Notes under the pieces: generated by a model
Databases searched by the model: none
Seen by the model: only the letters and a program-made list of their open reading frames with translations
Told to the model about the DNA's origin: nothing
Shown here: positions 8,799-20,932 of the stretch, piece after piece
How the letters are laid out: each line of letters starts with the position of its first letter
How positions within the stretch are numbered: position 1 is the first letter of the stretch
Program-made: the position numbers and the translations under genes
Source of the DNA: Symsagittifera roscoffensis
Lineage: Eukaryota; Xenacoelomorpha; Acoela; Convolutidae
Length of the DNA stretch: 64,000 nt
Assembly: GCF_963678635.1 (NCBI RefSeq)
Contig: NC_087066.1
Coordinates: 54,764,312 to 54,828,311, forward strand
Direction: 5' to 3'

Positions 8799-10539
8799 GG
8801 GAAGTGTTATCAATAGCAATCAAGCGACCCCTACGTCTCAACTTAATTAAAATGCGTAATCAAGTTTATTAAATCTCATTAAAAAAAAACAGAAAATACG
8901 TTTGTAGAAAAATAAAAAAGATTTACGACGGTAAGAAATTTGCCTCTCTGAAAATTTCTAATTTATTTTTTTTCCAACGCCTATTCAATTTATTGGACTT
9001 CAAAAGACAGGAAAAAAGAAAAATGATTAAATACCGTTTTGTTTTTCGTATTTTGTTTTTTTTTTGTTGAAACAAGGACGAAACATCTCTGTAAATCATT
9101 TCTGGCGATATCGATTCAAATCGAGCGATTGATTTGTATCACAATATGTTTTTCTAGCCATCAATATTTAGATTTCTCACAGGACCATTAATTTCATAAA
9201 AACAAACCAAGTGATTTGTTGAAAATCACAAAAATGTATCTGTTCTTCAAGTTTATACTTTTTTTAAAAAAAAATACCCTATCGAGAAACACTATGTAAA
9301 TATCATCACGGCGTTTGAATTTGAAATTGAATTTCAAATTCTTCGGTACATCAAGTTTCATTCAATTTCATTTGACAAAAAACTCATTTGTTTATATTCA
9401 ACTTTTGAGTAAGGTTTTTAAAATGATTACATTTTCCATTAAAAAACCAAGCATAAGTTAAGTAAATAGCTTACTGCTGCCAAGAGCTAAGCAACCCTGG
9501 CAAAACTGTCGGAAATTTTTTGTTGCTAACTAAAAACTCAATTCCATTCCAATTTCATCAATATTTTTCTGATGGGTAAAATGTTCATTTGATTCAAAGG
9601 ATTGAAGTAATTAAGTTTGATTTATATAATTAACCAGGACAGATGATTTAGGGAATAAAAAATTGGATTTAGAAGTATGTCTTGTGTTTTCTGTTTGCAA
9701 GCTAAAATGAGTAAGATCCATATCTTTGGTATCATATCTACTAAGACGATGGGAACAATCGCAAAAATTCTAGGTTAGGGATCCTTCAACCTTTAAGGAC
9801 CTCCTTCCCAGGATTTTGCTGTACGTCGAGACCCCCCCCCCCACGTAGCAAAGACCCTGCCCCCTTAGGGACCGGGACACGATACAATACTACTAGCATG
9901 GTTCAACCAATTGTTCAAGTAGATAGTCGATATGGTCTGAAAGTTAGTCACGCGACAGACTGAATTTTAATCCTTAATGTCTCGAACTTATTCATAGCAA
10001 TCAATAGTCTGGATAAAGCCTCGACAGTTTGGAAAAATGCACAAGCCTATAACGAAACATGTCGCAATACTCTCGAAAACTTGGACAGAAAGTCTGGACC
10101 TGAGTAGCAGTATTGAAATCATTACGTTGTTTCGAATTGGCGAAATGATAATGGAGGCAAAAAATTAATGATTTTTTAAAACTGGATACGACAATGCGGT
10201 TTGGATCTAAAAATGCGTAAGCTATAAACTTCAAGGAACCATAAACAAACACAAAAGTTGATTTTTTTTGGTATTTTGTTTCTGTCAAGCTGGTTGTAGA
10301 TTTTCTACATTTTTGTTTCTCCGCTCACTTAAACTAATTTAATTTTACCGAGACTTAAACTAATTTAATTTTACTGAGCCATTTTTGGACAAATTTTTTA
10401 ATGTTTTTTTTTTGTCGCGGAAAGTTTGACTTTTGTAGCTGTCCTTCTAAATACGGTTGAGCCAGTAGTGGACAGTCAGTTTTACTTCGGTCGCGCCTGT
10501 CGCTTTAAGCTTTTTTGTTTAATCATGCCGGTTACGTAG
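8799..10539. other. No gene seen; repeat debris
   Basis: AT-rich DNA. A short GC-rich stretch at about 9770-9890 with a C12 run resembles the other C- or G-tract repeats of this window. A duplicated phrase, ACTTAAACTAATTTAATTTTAC, occurs twice in about 40 bp near 10330-10370. The minus-strand frame at 10001-10288 has no domain and I take it as chance. Confidence 0.4.
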
Positions 10540-10739
10540 CAGTATTTGGACAACCGCGTATTCATACTCATCAGTAATTCGACAAATACTGTATTAACCA
10601 ATCAGAATCGAGACAAGGAAGAAATGAATAAGTAATAATTATTTATTTAGTAAAATTGCTTTCTCATCTCGACTCTGATTGGTTAATATGGTAATGTCCG
10701 CTTACTGACTAGTAAGAATACGCGGTTGTCTAAATACAG
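10540..10739. mobile_element. 200-bp palindromic MITE with CCAAT boxes
   Basis: The left arm begins CAGTATTTGGACAACCGCGT at 10540. The right arm, read on the other strand from 10739, begins CTGTATTTAGACAACCGCGT. Each arm is about 70 bp and includes TTCATACTCATCAGTAA (left) and an AACCAATCAG NF-Y-type box. The spacer is only about 55 bp. There is no coding capacity. Related arms occur at 26811-26866, 28451-28500 and 39050-39165. I found no clear target duplication. Confidence 0.7.
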
Positions 10740-11340
10740 ACGGTGGGTATTCACAAGTACCAAAATGATAAATCAGTCCCATCGGTAACAAATAAAAAAT
10801 CAATCGCATTAGTACCAAAAGTTTTCAATTGGCCAAAGACTACTAAGCCGACTGTTTTAAGCTGTTGGTGTAAGATCGCCGGTGGGCGCGCTACGCGCGC
10901 GTCGTCGCTTCGCGGCCATAACCGGCTCTAATTTTTGTATAGAGTCCTACCCTCTATTGGCAAGCTCGCAACAAATTGGCGTGACTGCGGCGGTCACTAT
11001 TCTGCTGCTTAGTTTTCTTCTGTTTGAACCTGGGTTGACCTCCATAGACCAAAAATGCTGATCATACAATTCAATAAACTAAGTCTATGAAAAAATACTA
11101 ATCATTCAAAATTTCATACATTTTGCTAAAATCGTGTCATTGAGTTTAAAAACAACTTTTCGCTTGTTTTGGCATAAAGTTCGATGAATCGTACTGAAAA
11201 AAAAAGAAAAACTTTTTGTCAAAAAAATGCTAATCATACAATTTCCATATATGGAAAATGTATGACTGGCATTTTTTGACGGCGAAGTAATTTTGAAATT
11301 GCCCCCAAAAGTTTTTTTGTTTTTTTTTTTCAACCGCAAG
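10740..11340. repeat. Inverted-repeat sequence flanking the 3.9-kb units
   Basis: No gene. GGGTTGAC...CAAAAATGCTGATCATAC at about 11030-11070 is the reverse complement of GTATGACTAGCATTTTTGGT at 19591-19610. The sequence at 11230-11275 contains the near palindrome CATACAATTTCCATATATGG, which also appears at about 19521. The tandem 3.9-kb units therefore seem to lie within, or to have been inserted into, an older inverted-repeat element. A short G+C-rich stretch lies at 10880-10915. Confidence 0.4.
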
Positions 11341-14300
11341 TTGATTTTCGTACTCAAACAAACATTTTTTGAAAAAAAAATTTTGCATGCAAAAATTAAT
11401 TTTTTTTGTGTATAACGTTGTCTTGGATATAATAATCTTGAATTTTTTTTTCCTTTTCTCTTGATAACTTTTGTCAAAAACGCTTAAAATTCCTCTTTCT
11501 TTTGTATGACATGTTTTTGGTTGCCTTGATCAATGTCTGGTAATTTAAAAATTCAAATTTTAGAAATAGTCATCTTTGAAAAACTTTGCCAAAAACTAAA
11601 ATTTCGTTACTTTCGTTAAACTATTTGTGTGAGAGAGAAATAAAACATTTCAGGCTGTTTCCAATGCATTCCTAATGCAAGACGACCAAGTCTTTGGTTA
11701 CTACGTTTAAATAACCAAGGGTTATGTCATTTGTGTTCGATAACAAACACAACGAAAAAAATTTGAGAACTTAAAATGTAAAAACTCAATATTTTTGGTT
11801 TATGGAAAAATGCAACCTCCGCCGATTATATGGACACCTATTTAGTATTATGCAAGGATTGCTTAACATGCCAAATAAACAAAAATACATAAGGTTATTG
11901 TCAACCCACTATAGAATCAATATGTTATAATCTACCACTACTTACCCACGATGAAGATCACTTTCATTATCCACAAATTTTAAAATTAGCTTCCGGTACA
12001 CACAGCGAATGGATTTCAAACGGAGACAAAAAACACAACGAAAATTACCAGAAAGTAACAAAAAATTATTAAAAAGACCAAACTTTAATTCCCAAATAAA
12101 TTCCCGATTTACCCCAGCTACAAGTTTGAAAATCGGAACATATGTTTTAATTCCAAATTTTACAACACAAAAAGTAATTTCTAAAATATTACAATCACTC
12201 AGAAAAGGACCGTATCAACAAATTGATAAACCCACTGATGTAACAAACAAACTTACAGACTTAAGCAAAAAAGAAATCGTTCAACATCGAAACAACCTTT
12301 TACCTTATTACCCAAAAAAGTACGCACTTCGAGAACTTACTCAATTATACTCTTTTACAAGACTTAAAGTTGTTCAAAATAGTTCAGCAAAATATCAAAA
12401 TCAAAGCACTGATATGTGCTGCATCCAAAAACAATTAGATAAGAAGGACAAGGAGTTTCCCTAACAAATATCAAAAAATTTAGACAACAAAAAATCACTC
12501 AAAAAGAAAAAAATCAAAAATTAGAAGAAACAATTATACCACAAGATCAAAAAGAAAAATCTCTACAAAGACAACCATCGAAATTTTGTAGTTAGTCACG
12601 AAAAGATTACCAAACATTCATCCCGCAATCTAGAATAATAACGAAAGTTGAATTTCAAAAACCACTTTATAAATTAATTAACATTTTCACCTCTTGAAGA
12701 TATTTCCATTGACCGAACATTTTCTCAAAATTCATGCTGAAAAGCACTTGACAAATTAGTTCAAGTTCAGCCAATCAGAAATTTTTCCGAATCATCAACT
12801 CATTTTTAACCCGACTTCTTTAGCCGACAAACAAACACCTTCAAGCGTATCTCTAACTATAACTTTAAGACCTCCAGGTCAAAAAAAAGCAACCCGCTCA
12901 AATTTGACAACTGAAATAAACAAAACCTTAATATTACGACCCTCCCCTATCAACTAGAACAAAAATCAACAATATTGTCTCAGCTTAGACCTCGAAATAC
13001 GCTCAAGCAAAAACTTTGAGTTAGCCTAAAGAACAAAATCGACATGAATACCCCCGATTAAACAATAAATAAAAATGAAACTAGGAAATCCCTCAATAGC
13101 CCTCCAAACTTCCCCTTACCAAAAACAGCTTAAACCTAACCTACTTTTCAAAAAACCAATAAATATTCCGACCACACTCGAATTGCTTTGGCCACTTCTC
13201 CAAACTAAAAACATCATTCGCATATTAGCAAAGCTACTAACCACATCAGATGCAATACACGATATCTTCCCCCACGGATTCTTTCCCGATGATTAAATAA
13301 GCATAAATTAAATAATTTAAAAGTTATTAAGTTCGAAATAAAACTAACCATTCTTTATTAAATATTTTTTCTTTTTCTTTAGTCTTTAGATCACGATCAT
13401 CTACATAAAGGAAAACAAAATAAAAACTACAAACTTTTTCACAATTTATAAACTTCTATTAACAAACAGCAATTAGGAATGCAGTAAAAATTCTTCACCA
13501 CAGTAGTAAATTGATCTATCAATTCTTTCCCCCAATGTAGTAAATCTAAATACAAGGAAAATAATTTAATCATTTCAATCCCCACAAAGCAGTAAATTTA
13601 AAAGTTTCTGTAGTAAATTAATACAAATGCAAGCAGTACTAACCTTTTAAAAGACGATTCACTTGCACACAAATTCTATCCATAATCGCACAGCTCGCCA
13701 ACGACGAATAGTTTAAAATAATGATTTCAAGTTTTAACTTTCACTAACAACAACTCAAGCTAGTAATAACAAGTTTCAAACTTTCCTTTAAACCGGTAGG
13801 AAAAGAATTATATAATAATCCAAACTAATCAACGCAGCTTACTAAACACCGTAAACCACAAATTAACAGCTTGACTAAGAAAAGAAAACCCACGGTACAC
13901 AAACCGGATTAAACCAGCTTAAAGAACCCGATAATTTATTCTTTTGAAGAGTATTGACAAGTCTAAAAAAGAAAGAATAACACACCAAAAAGTCGAAATA
14001 CAAACCCAAACCAAACAATTTGATTTTTGAAAAAAGGACACAACCAAAACAACAAAACGGAAAAACCAGTAACAAACATAACATAAAAGGTTAACACAAA
14101 ACAGGACCCCATAAAAAACCAGCATGCAATCATACCCTCACTCCTGGCCTAACCCACCAGAAGAGGACGTCCTGAGCATGCTTAGTAGCCGGACTAACCC
14201 ACCGTGCTAGAACCCACGCTTTGTGACACACTCCCTACTTTTGATGAGAGCTACTCAAGTGTGGGTAACTCTTTAAAAATGACAGAACTAAATTAAAAGC

Positions 14301-15261
14301 TTTTGTGCTAAAAACTAATAAAAAACCATAACTAAAAGCAAAACTAACTAACCATTTATTAAGTTAATTATATCATGCAGTAATAAAAATCGTACACAAT
14401 CACGAAGACGAGCATAAGGAAACAAAGACGACCCCATCACACTCAATCCACAGAATGGCTAAACACAACGGATATGCCGCTCACAAACACAACTCAAAGG
14501 ATTTGAAGTACGACTTGACTCCGAATGAAAGGACTTCATTGAACCAGACCAATGACCACCTCGATGTTCAAGTATACGTACAGTTCCGAGTTATAAGTCA
14601 TTCCCTCGAAACTCGAGCTTCAAGCCATTCCCAAACAAGATCGAAGCACAGTTCTCCACTCCGAACAAGAACAAATGATCATAAGAAACCATTTGGAAAT
14701 CAGGTTGATTTTGTTGGTGGTCACAGTCATTGTTGAATGACAAAATGACATCTACGATTCCAGCTTCCTGGAGTTTCTTTCTCCTCAACGGAATAGAAAA
14801 GCTCGCGAAATACAAACGATCATCATCCATCCTCCATTACAGATAGAAGTCAAAAGAGCAAAAACTCTGTAAACCCCGGATGGGTGGAACCAGATCAAAA
14901 ATATAATTTATTATTGATTATAATTTAGATGTTTTATCCCTATAAAGAATTAAAGACTAACCAATCACACTCTATCAAACTAACAACCCACTTATTTGTA
15001 AGTGCTGAAATTACTTGTAATATCAGCACCAGAGCAACTCGAATTAAACTTAGAATACAGTTGTTCTCATTCTGGAACTAACTCGCGCCAACCGGTGTAC
15101 ACTATATCTATTGAGACTAAGAGATATAAGAGTAAGATTAAGATCGGTATTAGACTAAGAAGTTGCACGAATCTATCCGGCCGAAAATTAGATAGCGTGA
15201 CGAGCAGACGGTGTACCATATCTGAAATTACTCTATAAGTACAGTCAAAAGCACATAACTC
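11341..15261 (+). repeat. 3.9-kb tandem unit, copy A (retroelement remnant)
   Basis: Begins TTGATTTTCGTACTC at 11341 and is repeated from 15595 with an offset of 4254 bp. By eye the copies are well over 90 percent alike, with many small indels. The unit holds a truncated integrase (next entry), an AT-rich middle, repeated AGTAAAT motifs at about 13500-13640, and a less AT-rich block at about 14130-14240 ending in CACACTCCCTAC. Other frames (for example minus-strand 13875-14125) recur in copy B only because the DNA is duplicated. I could not identify LTRs. Confidence 0.75.
11806..12464 (+). pseudogene. Ty3/gypsy integrase remnant lacking its catalytic core
   Basis: The frame around 11845 reads YLVLCKDCLTCQINKN, the C-x2-C end of an integrase HHCC zinc domain. 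It then breaks at a stop and about 130 bp later passes directly to the C-terminal domain. ATG 12009 to 12464 (151 codons) contains SLKIGTYVLIPNF, LRKGPYQQIDKPTDVTNKL, then EIVQHRNNLLPYYPKKYALR, typical of the region after the DDE core in Ty3/gypsy Pol. The whole DDE core of roughly 150 residues is missing. The frame ends in DKKDKEFP. It is non-functional. Confidence 0.6.
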
Positions 15262-15594
15262 ATCTGGTGCGACCAAAAGTCTCGATCAAAACCGTAACTA
15301 ACTCAGATTTAGAAACAAAAGACTTAGAATTAGACAATTGCAAAATTGCAAAAAATGTTACATCAAATAGACAATATATTAGAAATGACTCTCCGGCTCA
15401 AAAGATTACCGCCAATTTCCCAAACAATACGAGAAATACCAGGTATTGCGAGAAGACTAAGGACCAAGCACGATCTACGATTAGGAAGAACTCTACCGAT
15501 TCATTTTACGATGGTTCGACGGAAACTGGAACAAATCTATGTATTTAGAACCCTTTCCGCAGTAAATTTAGATTTTCATTTACTGATATAAAAT
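15262..15594 (+). other. Spacer between the two 3.9-kb units
   Basis: 333 bp absent from the corresponding end of copy B. Two plus-strand frames cross it (15267-15548 and 15355-15591). The second has many Arg/Leu/Ile codons (REIPGIARRLRTKH) and could be a gag remnant, but nothing diagnostic is visible. Confidence 0.4.
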
Positions 15595-18500
15595 TTGATT
15601 TTCGTACTCGAACAAACATTTTTTGAAAAAAAGTTTTGCCTGCAAAAATTATTTTTTTTTGTGTATAACGTAGCCCTGGATATAATAATCTTGAATTTTT
15701 TTCCTTTTCTCTGAATAACTTTTGTCAAAAACGCTTCAAATTCCTCTTTCTTTTGTATGACATGTTTTTGATTGCCTGGATCAATGTCTGGTAATTTAAA
15801 AATTCAAATTTTAGAATTAGTCATCTTTGAAAAATTTTACAAAAACTAAAATTTCGTTACTTTCGTTAAACTATTTGTGTGAGACAGAAATAAAACATTT
15901 CAGGCAGTTTCCAATGCATTCCTAATGCAAGACGGCCAAGTCTTCGGTTACTACGTTTAAATAACCAAGGCTTATGTCATTTGTGTTCGATAACAAACAC
16001 AACGAAAAAATTTTGAGAACTTAAAATGTAAAAACTCAATATTTTTGGTTTATGGAAAAATGCAACCTCCGCCAATTATATGGACACCTATTTAGTATTA
16101 TGCAAGGATTGCTTAACATGCCAATTAAACAAAAATACATAAGGTTATTGTCAACCCACTATAGAGTCAATATGTTATAATCTACCACTACATACCCACG
16201 ATGAAGATCACTTTCATCATCCACAAATTTTAAAATTAGCTCCCGGTACACACAGCGAATGAATTTCAAACGGAGACAAAAAACACAACGAAAATTACCA
16301 GAAAGTAACAAAAAATTATTACAAAGACCAAACTTTAATTCCCAAATAAATTCCTGATTTACCACAGCAACAATTTGAAAATTGGAACATATGTTTAATT
16401 CCAAATTTTACAACACAAAAATAATTTCTAAAACATTACAACCACTCCGAAAAGGACCGTATCAACAAATTGATAAACCCACTGATGTAACAAACAAACT
16501 TACAGACTTGAGCAAAAAAGAAGTGTTGTAAAAAAGATTGTTCAACATCGAAACAATCTTTTACCTTATTACCCAAAAAAGTACGCACTTCGAGAACTTA
16601 CTCAATTATACTCTTTTACAGGACTTAAAGTTGTTCAAAATAGCTCAGCAAAATATCAAAATCAAAGCACTGATATGTGCTGCATCCAAATACAATTAGA
16701 TAAGAAGGACAAGGAATTTCCCTAAGAAACTAAGAAAGACAACAAAAATCACTCAAAAAGAAAAAAAACAAAAATTAGAAGAAAAAATTATACCACAAGA
16801 TCAAAAAAAAAAATCTCTACAAAGACAACCATCAAAATTTCGTAATTAGTCACGAAAAGATTACCAAACATTCATCCCGCAATCTAGAATATTAACGAAA
16901 GTTGAATTTCAAAAACCACTTTAAATTAATTAACATTTTCACCCCCTGAAGATATTTTCATTGACCGAACATTTTCTCAAAATTCATGCTGAAAAGCACT
17001 TGACAAATTAGTTTAAATTCAGCCAATCAGAAATTTTTCCGAATCATCAACTCATTTTTAACACGACTTCTTTAGCCGACAAACAATCACCTTCAAGCGT
17101 ATCTCTAACTATAACTTTAAGACCTCCAGGTCAAAAATAAGCAACCCGCTCAATTTTTACAACTGAAATAAACAAAACCTTAATATTACGACCCTCCCTT
17201 ATCAACTAGAACAAAAATTAACAATATTGTCTCAGCTTGGACCTCGAAATACCCTCAAGCAAAAACTTTGAATTAGCCAAAAGAACGAAATCGACATGAA
17301 TACCCCCGATCATACAATAATTAAAAAAGAAACTAGGAAATCCCTCAATAGCCCTCCAAACTTCCCCTTACCAGAAATAGCTTAAACCCAACCTAATTTT
17401 CAAAAAACCAATAAATATTCCGACCACATTCGAATTGCTTTGGCCACTTCTTCAAACTAAAAACATCATTCGCATATTAGCAAAGCTACTAACCACATCA
17501 GATGCTATACACGATATCTTCCCTCACGGATTTTTTCCCGATGATTAAATAAGCATAAATTAATTAATTTAAAAACTATTAAGTTCGAAATAAAACTAAC
17601 CATTCTTTATTAAATATTTTTTCTTTTTCTTTAGTCTTTAGATCACGATCATCTACAAAAAGGAAAACAAAATAAAAACTACAAACTTTTTCACAATTTA
17701 TAAACTTCTATTAACAAACAGCAATTAAGGATGCAGTAAAAATTCTTCACCACAGTAGTAAATTGATCTATCAATTCTTTCCCCCAATGTAGTAAATCTA
17801 AATACAAGGAAAATAATTTAATCGTTTCAATCCCCACAAAGCAGTAAATTTAAAAGATTCTGTAGTAAATTTATACAAATGCAAGCAGTACTAACTTTTT
17901 GAAAGACGATTCACTTGCACACAAATTCTATCCATAATCGCACAGCTCGCCAACGACGAATTGTTTAAAATAATGATTTCAAATTTTAACTTTCACTAAC
18001 AACAACTCAAACTAGTAATAACAAGTTTCAAACTTTCCTTTAAACCGGTAGGAAAAGAATTATATAATAATCCAAACTAATCAACGCAGCTTACTAAACA
18101 CCGTAAACCACAAATTAACAGCTTGACTAAGAAAAGAAAACCCACGGTACACAAACCGGATTAAACCAGCTTAAAGAACCCGATAATTTATTCTTTTGAA
18201 GACTATTGACAAGTCTAAAAAAGAAAGAATAAAACACCAAAAAGTCGAAATACAAACCAACACCAAACAATTTGATTTTTGAAAAAAGGACACAACCAAA
18301 ACAACAAAACGGAAAAACCAGTAACAAACATAACATAAAAGGTTAACACAAAACAGGACCCCATAAAAAACCAGCATGCAATCATACCCTCACTCCTGGC
18401 CTAACCCACCAGAAGAGGACGTCCTGAGCATGCTTAATAGCCGGACTAACCCACCGTGCTAGAACCCACGCTTTGTGACACACTCCCTATTTTTGATGAG

Positions 18501-19518
18501 AGCTACTCAAGTGTGAGTAACTCTTTAAAAATGACAGAACTAAATTGAAAGCTTTTGTGCTAAAAACTAATAAAAAACCATAACTAAAAGCAAAACTAAC
18601 TAACCATTTATTAAGTTAATTATATAATGCAGTAATAAAGATCGTACACAAAATCACGAAGACGAGCATAACGAATCAAAGACGACCCCATCACACTCAA
18701 TCCACAGAATAGCTAAACACAACCGATATGCCGCTCACAAACACAACTCAAAGGATTTGAAGTACGACTTGACTCCGAAGGAAAGGACTTCATTGAACCA
18801 GACCAATGACCATCTCGATGTTCAAGTATACGTACAGTTCCGAGTTACAAGTCATTCCCTCGAAACTCGAGCTTCACGCCATTCCCAAACAAGATCGAAG
18901 CACAGTTCTCCACTCCGAACAAGAACAAACGATCATAAAAAACCATTTGGAAATCAGATTGATTTTGTTGGTGGTCACAGTCATTGTTGAATGACAAAAT
19001 GACATCTACAATTCCAGCTCCTGGAGCTTCCTTCTCCAAGAACGGAATAGAAAAGCTCGCGAAGTACAAACGATCATCATCCATCCTCCATTACAGATAG
19101 AAGTCAAAAGAACAAAAACTCTGTAACCCCGGATGGGTGGAACCAGATCAAAACTATAATTTATTATTGATCATAATTTAGAAGTTTTATCCCTATAAAA
19201 TATTAGAGACTAACCAATCGCACTTCATCAAACTAACAACCCACTTATTTGTAAGTGCTGAAATTACTTGTAATATCAGTACCAGAGCAATTCGAATTAA
19301 ACTTAGAATACAGTTGTTCTCATTCTGGAACTAACTCGCGCCAACCGGTGTACACTATATCTATTGAGACTAAGAGATATAAGAGTAAGATTAAGATCGG
19401 TATTAGACTAAGAAGTTGCACGAATCTATCCGGCCGAAAATTAGATAGCGTGACGAGCAGACGGTGTACCTTATCTGAAATTACTCTATGAGGTATAACC
19501 AAAACAATATAACTCACT
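15595..19518 (+). repeat. 3.9-kb tandem unit, copy B
   Basis: Second copy of the unit starting at 11341. It lacks the 333-bp extension and ends near AACTCACTAG, after which comes the CATACAATTTCCATATATG palindrome shared with the left flank. It carries independent small indels, for example an insertion at about 16520 inside the integrase frame. Confidence 0.75.
16045..16725 (+). pseudogene. Integrase remnant, copy B
   Basis: Same truncated integrase as at 11806-12464. Here the initiating region, the IGTYVLIP segment and the QHRNNLLPYY segment lie in different frames because of single-base losses near 16395 and an insertion near 16520. It is more decayed than copy A. Confidence 0.55.
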
Positions 19519-20788
19519 AGTCATACAATTTCCATATATGAAAAAATACTTATCATAGACCTTTCATGCAATTTTCTGTACTAATGAAAACTGTATGACT
19601 AGCATTTTTGGTCAACCCGGGAACAGTAGAAAATTAATATAATAATTCGTTGGCTCACAATTCGACCAATCAGAAAACCAGTTGAATAGTTTCGGTACAA
19701 ATGGGACCGATTTTTCATTTTGGTACAAATGAACGTTGGTACAAATGGATCTTCACCATACAGACCGCACTCTAGTCATGCCGGCCCTGCACACTGCAGA
19801 TGACTCTTTGCTGAAGAAAAAGAGAATAAAAGTAAAACTAAATTTGATGTTACACTCTATTATTCAACTCAAGACATGTTAAGATAAACGTGAACAAACA
19901 ACAATTTTTCTGTCTATGCATCAAATGCCTGAAACGACGGTCGAATTAAAATTCGGTCTAGCTATAGAGCTAAATTTAACTTTCTTTTTTTAAATTTGAT
20001 ATTGTACTTTCGAATATATTTTTCCAGGCTACGGTAGTACGATTTGTAGTTAATCGGAAACGTTCAATAAAATTAGAAAATTAGAAAACTTAAGTGAAGA
20101 TGAATCACTTTGCGAAAAAATCTTGACATCAAAATTTTCAGGTTCCCGATTTCAATTTGTGAAATATACTTGCTGACTTCAGCTTTTCATTTTTCTTTTC
20201 GTTACTTTGACAAATTTATATGGAAAAAATTGTCAAGTGTTCATCGATTAATTACAAAATTTATGCTCTATTTTCCGGGCTGTTACGTGTCTCAGTTATT
20301 GGCCATTCACATCAGGTATGTCTTAGCTTTATTCATTAGAAAAATGAACTTTTAATGCTTTAACAGAGTGAGTGTTCTGAATGTTGCATCATCAATATTT
20401 TTTGTAGTTAATCGGAACCGTATCATTAACATACGGGTCTGCAAGCCTATAGTTTGGTTTCTTGCTGGAATATCCACATACAGCTACAATATTGAGATCC
20501 AGTAGAAACTAAAACACTTCAGAAAAAAATTCAAAATTTTTATAGCAAAACTGATCAAAAAGGAGCAAATGTAACTGCTTAGAGTTTAATTGCGTATGCA
20601 AGCTCAGATTCAATTTTCAATTGTGACAAAGAAAAGGACAAAAACTGGCCAATCAATACTTCTTTTTACGACCCAAATTATATTTTTCAAAGTTGAGAAA
20701 CAAAAAAAATGTGATTTCTTATTTTTTTTTTTTTTTGCGTAATTTTTTTTAGTTTCTCTTTTGGGTGTCGTATTTATTAGTCTGTGGA
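19519..20788. other. No gene seen; upstream of the ankyrin-RING gene
   Basis: Contains the right inverted-repeat end (about 19519-19622), three GGTACAAATG motifs at 19697-19745, and a phrase TTGTAGTTAATCGGAA that occurs at about 20043 and 20402. T-rich DNA ending TTATTAG at 20774-20780 could be a splice acceptor for a 5' UTR exon. I see no convincing promoter. Confidence 0.35.
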
Positions 20789-20932
20789 ATGGGGGACCGA
20801 CAGGCGGACTGGAAGATTGGCTGGTTCATCTGGTCTGGTGCCAAAGAGGGCAATCTGAAGGTCATCCGGGACATGGTGGATGAAGGGGCAGACGTGAACT
20901 ACAAGTACAATGGAACCACACCACTGCACCAG
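20789..20932 (+). CDS. Ankyrin-RING exon 1
   Basis: ATG 20789 (MGDRQADWKIGWF) through the first ankyrin repeat, AKEGNLKVIRDMVDEGADVN and the start of the second (GTTPLHQ). The donor is CACCAG followed by GTATAC. TTATTAG just before, at 20774-20780, may mean a non-coding exon lies upstream. The Trp-rich start is not a signal peptide, so the protein is probably cytosolic. Confidence 0.8.

Noticed and set aside
8505-8872. Several open frames crossing the run of Ns
   Set aside because: They consist mostly of unknown residues from the 200-N gap.
9780-9880. rRNA or snRNA gene in the GC-rich patch
   Set aside because: No conserved rRNA or snRNA motif; the C run suggests a repeat edge.
10001-10288. 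95-codon minus-strand frame
   Set aside because: No domain, no promoter or splice context; plausible by chance.
13875-14125. Hydrophobic Cys/Phe-rich minus-strand ORFs, also at 18127-18377, as an envelope-like protein
   Set aside because: Conservation is expected because the DNA is duplicated; both frames are open in the same place and there is no signal peptide plus domain organisation.
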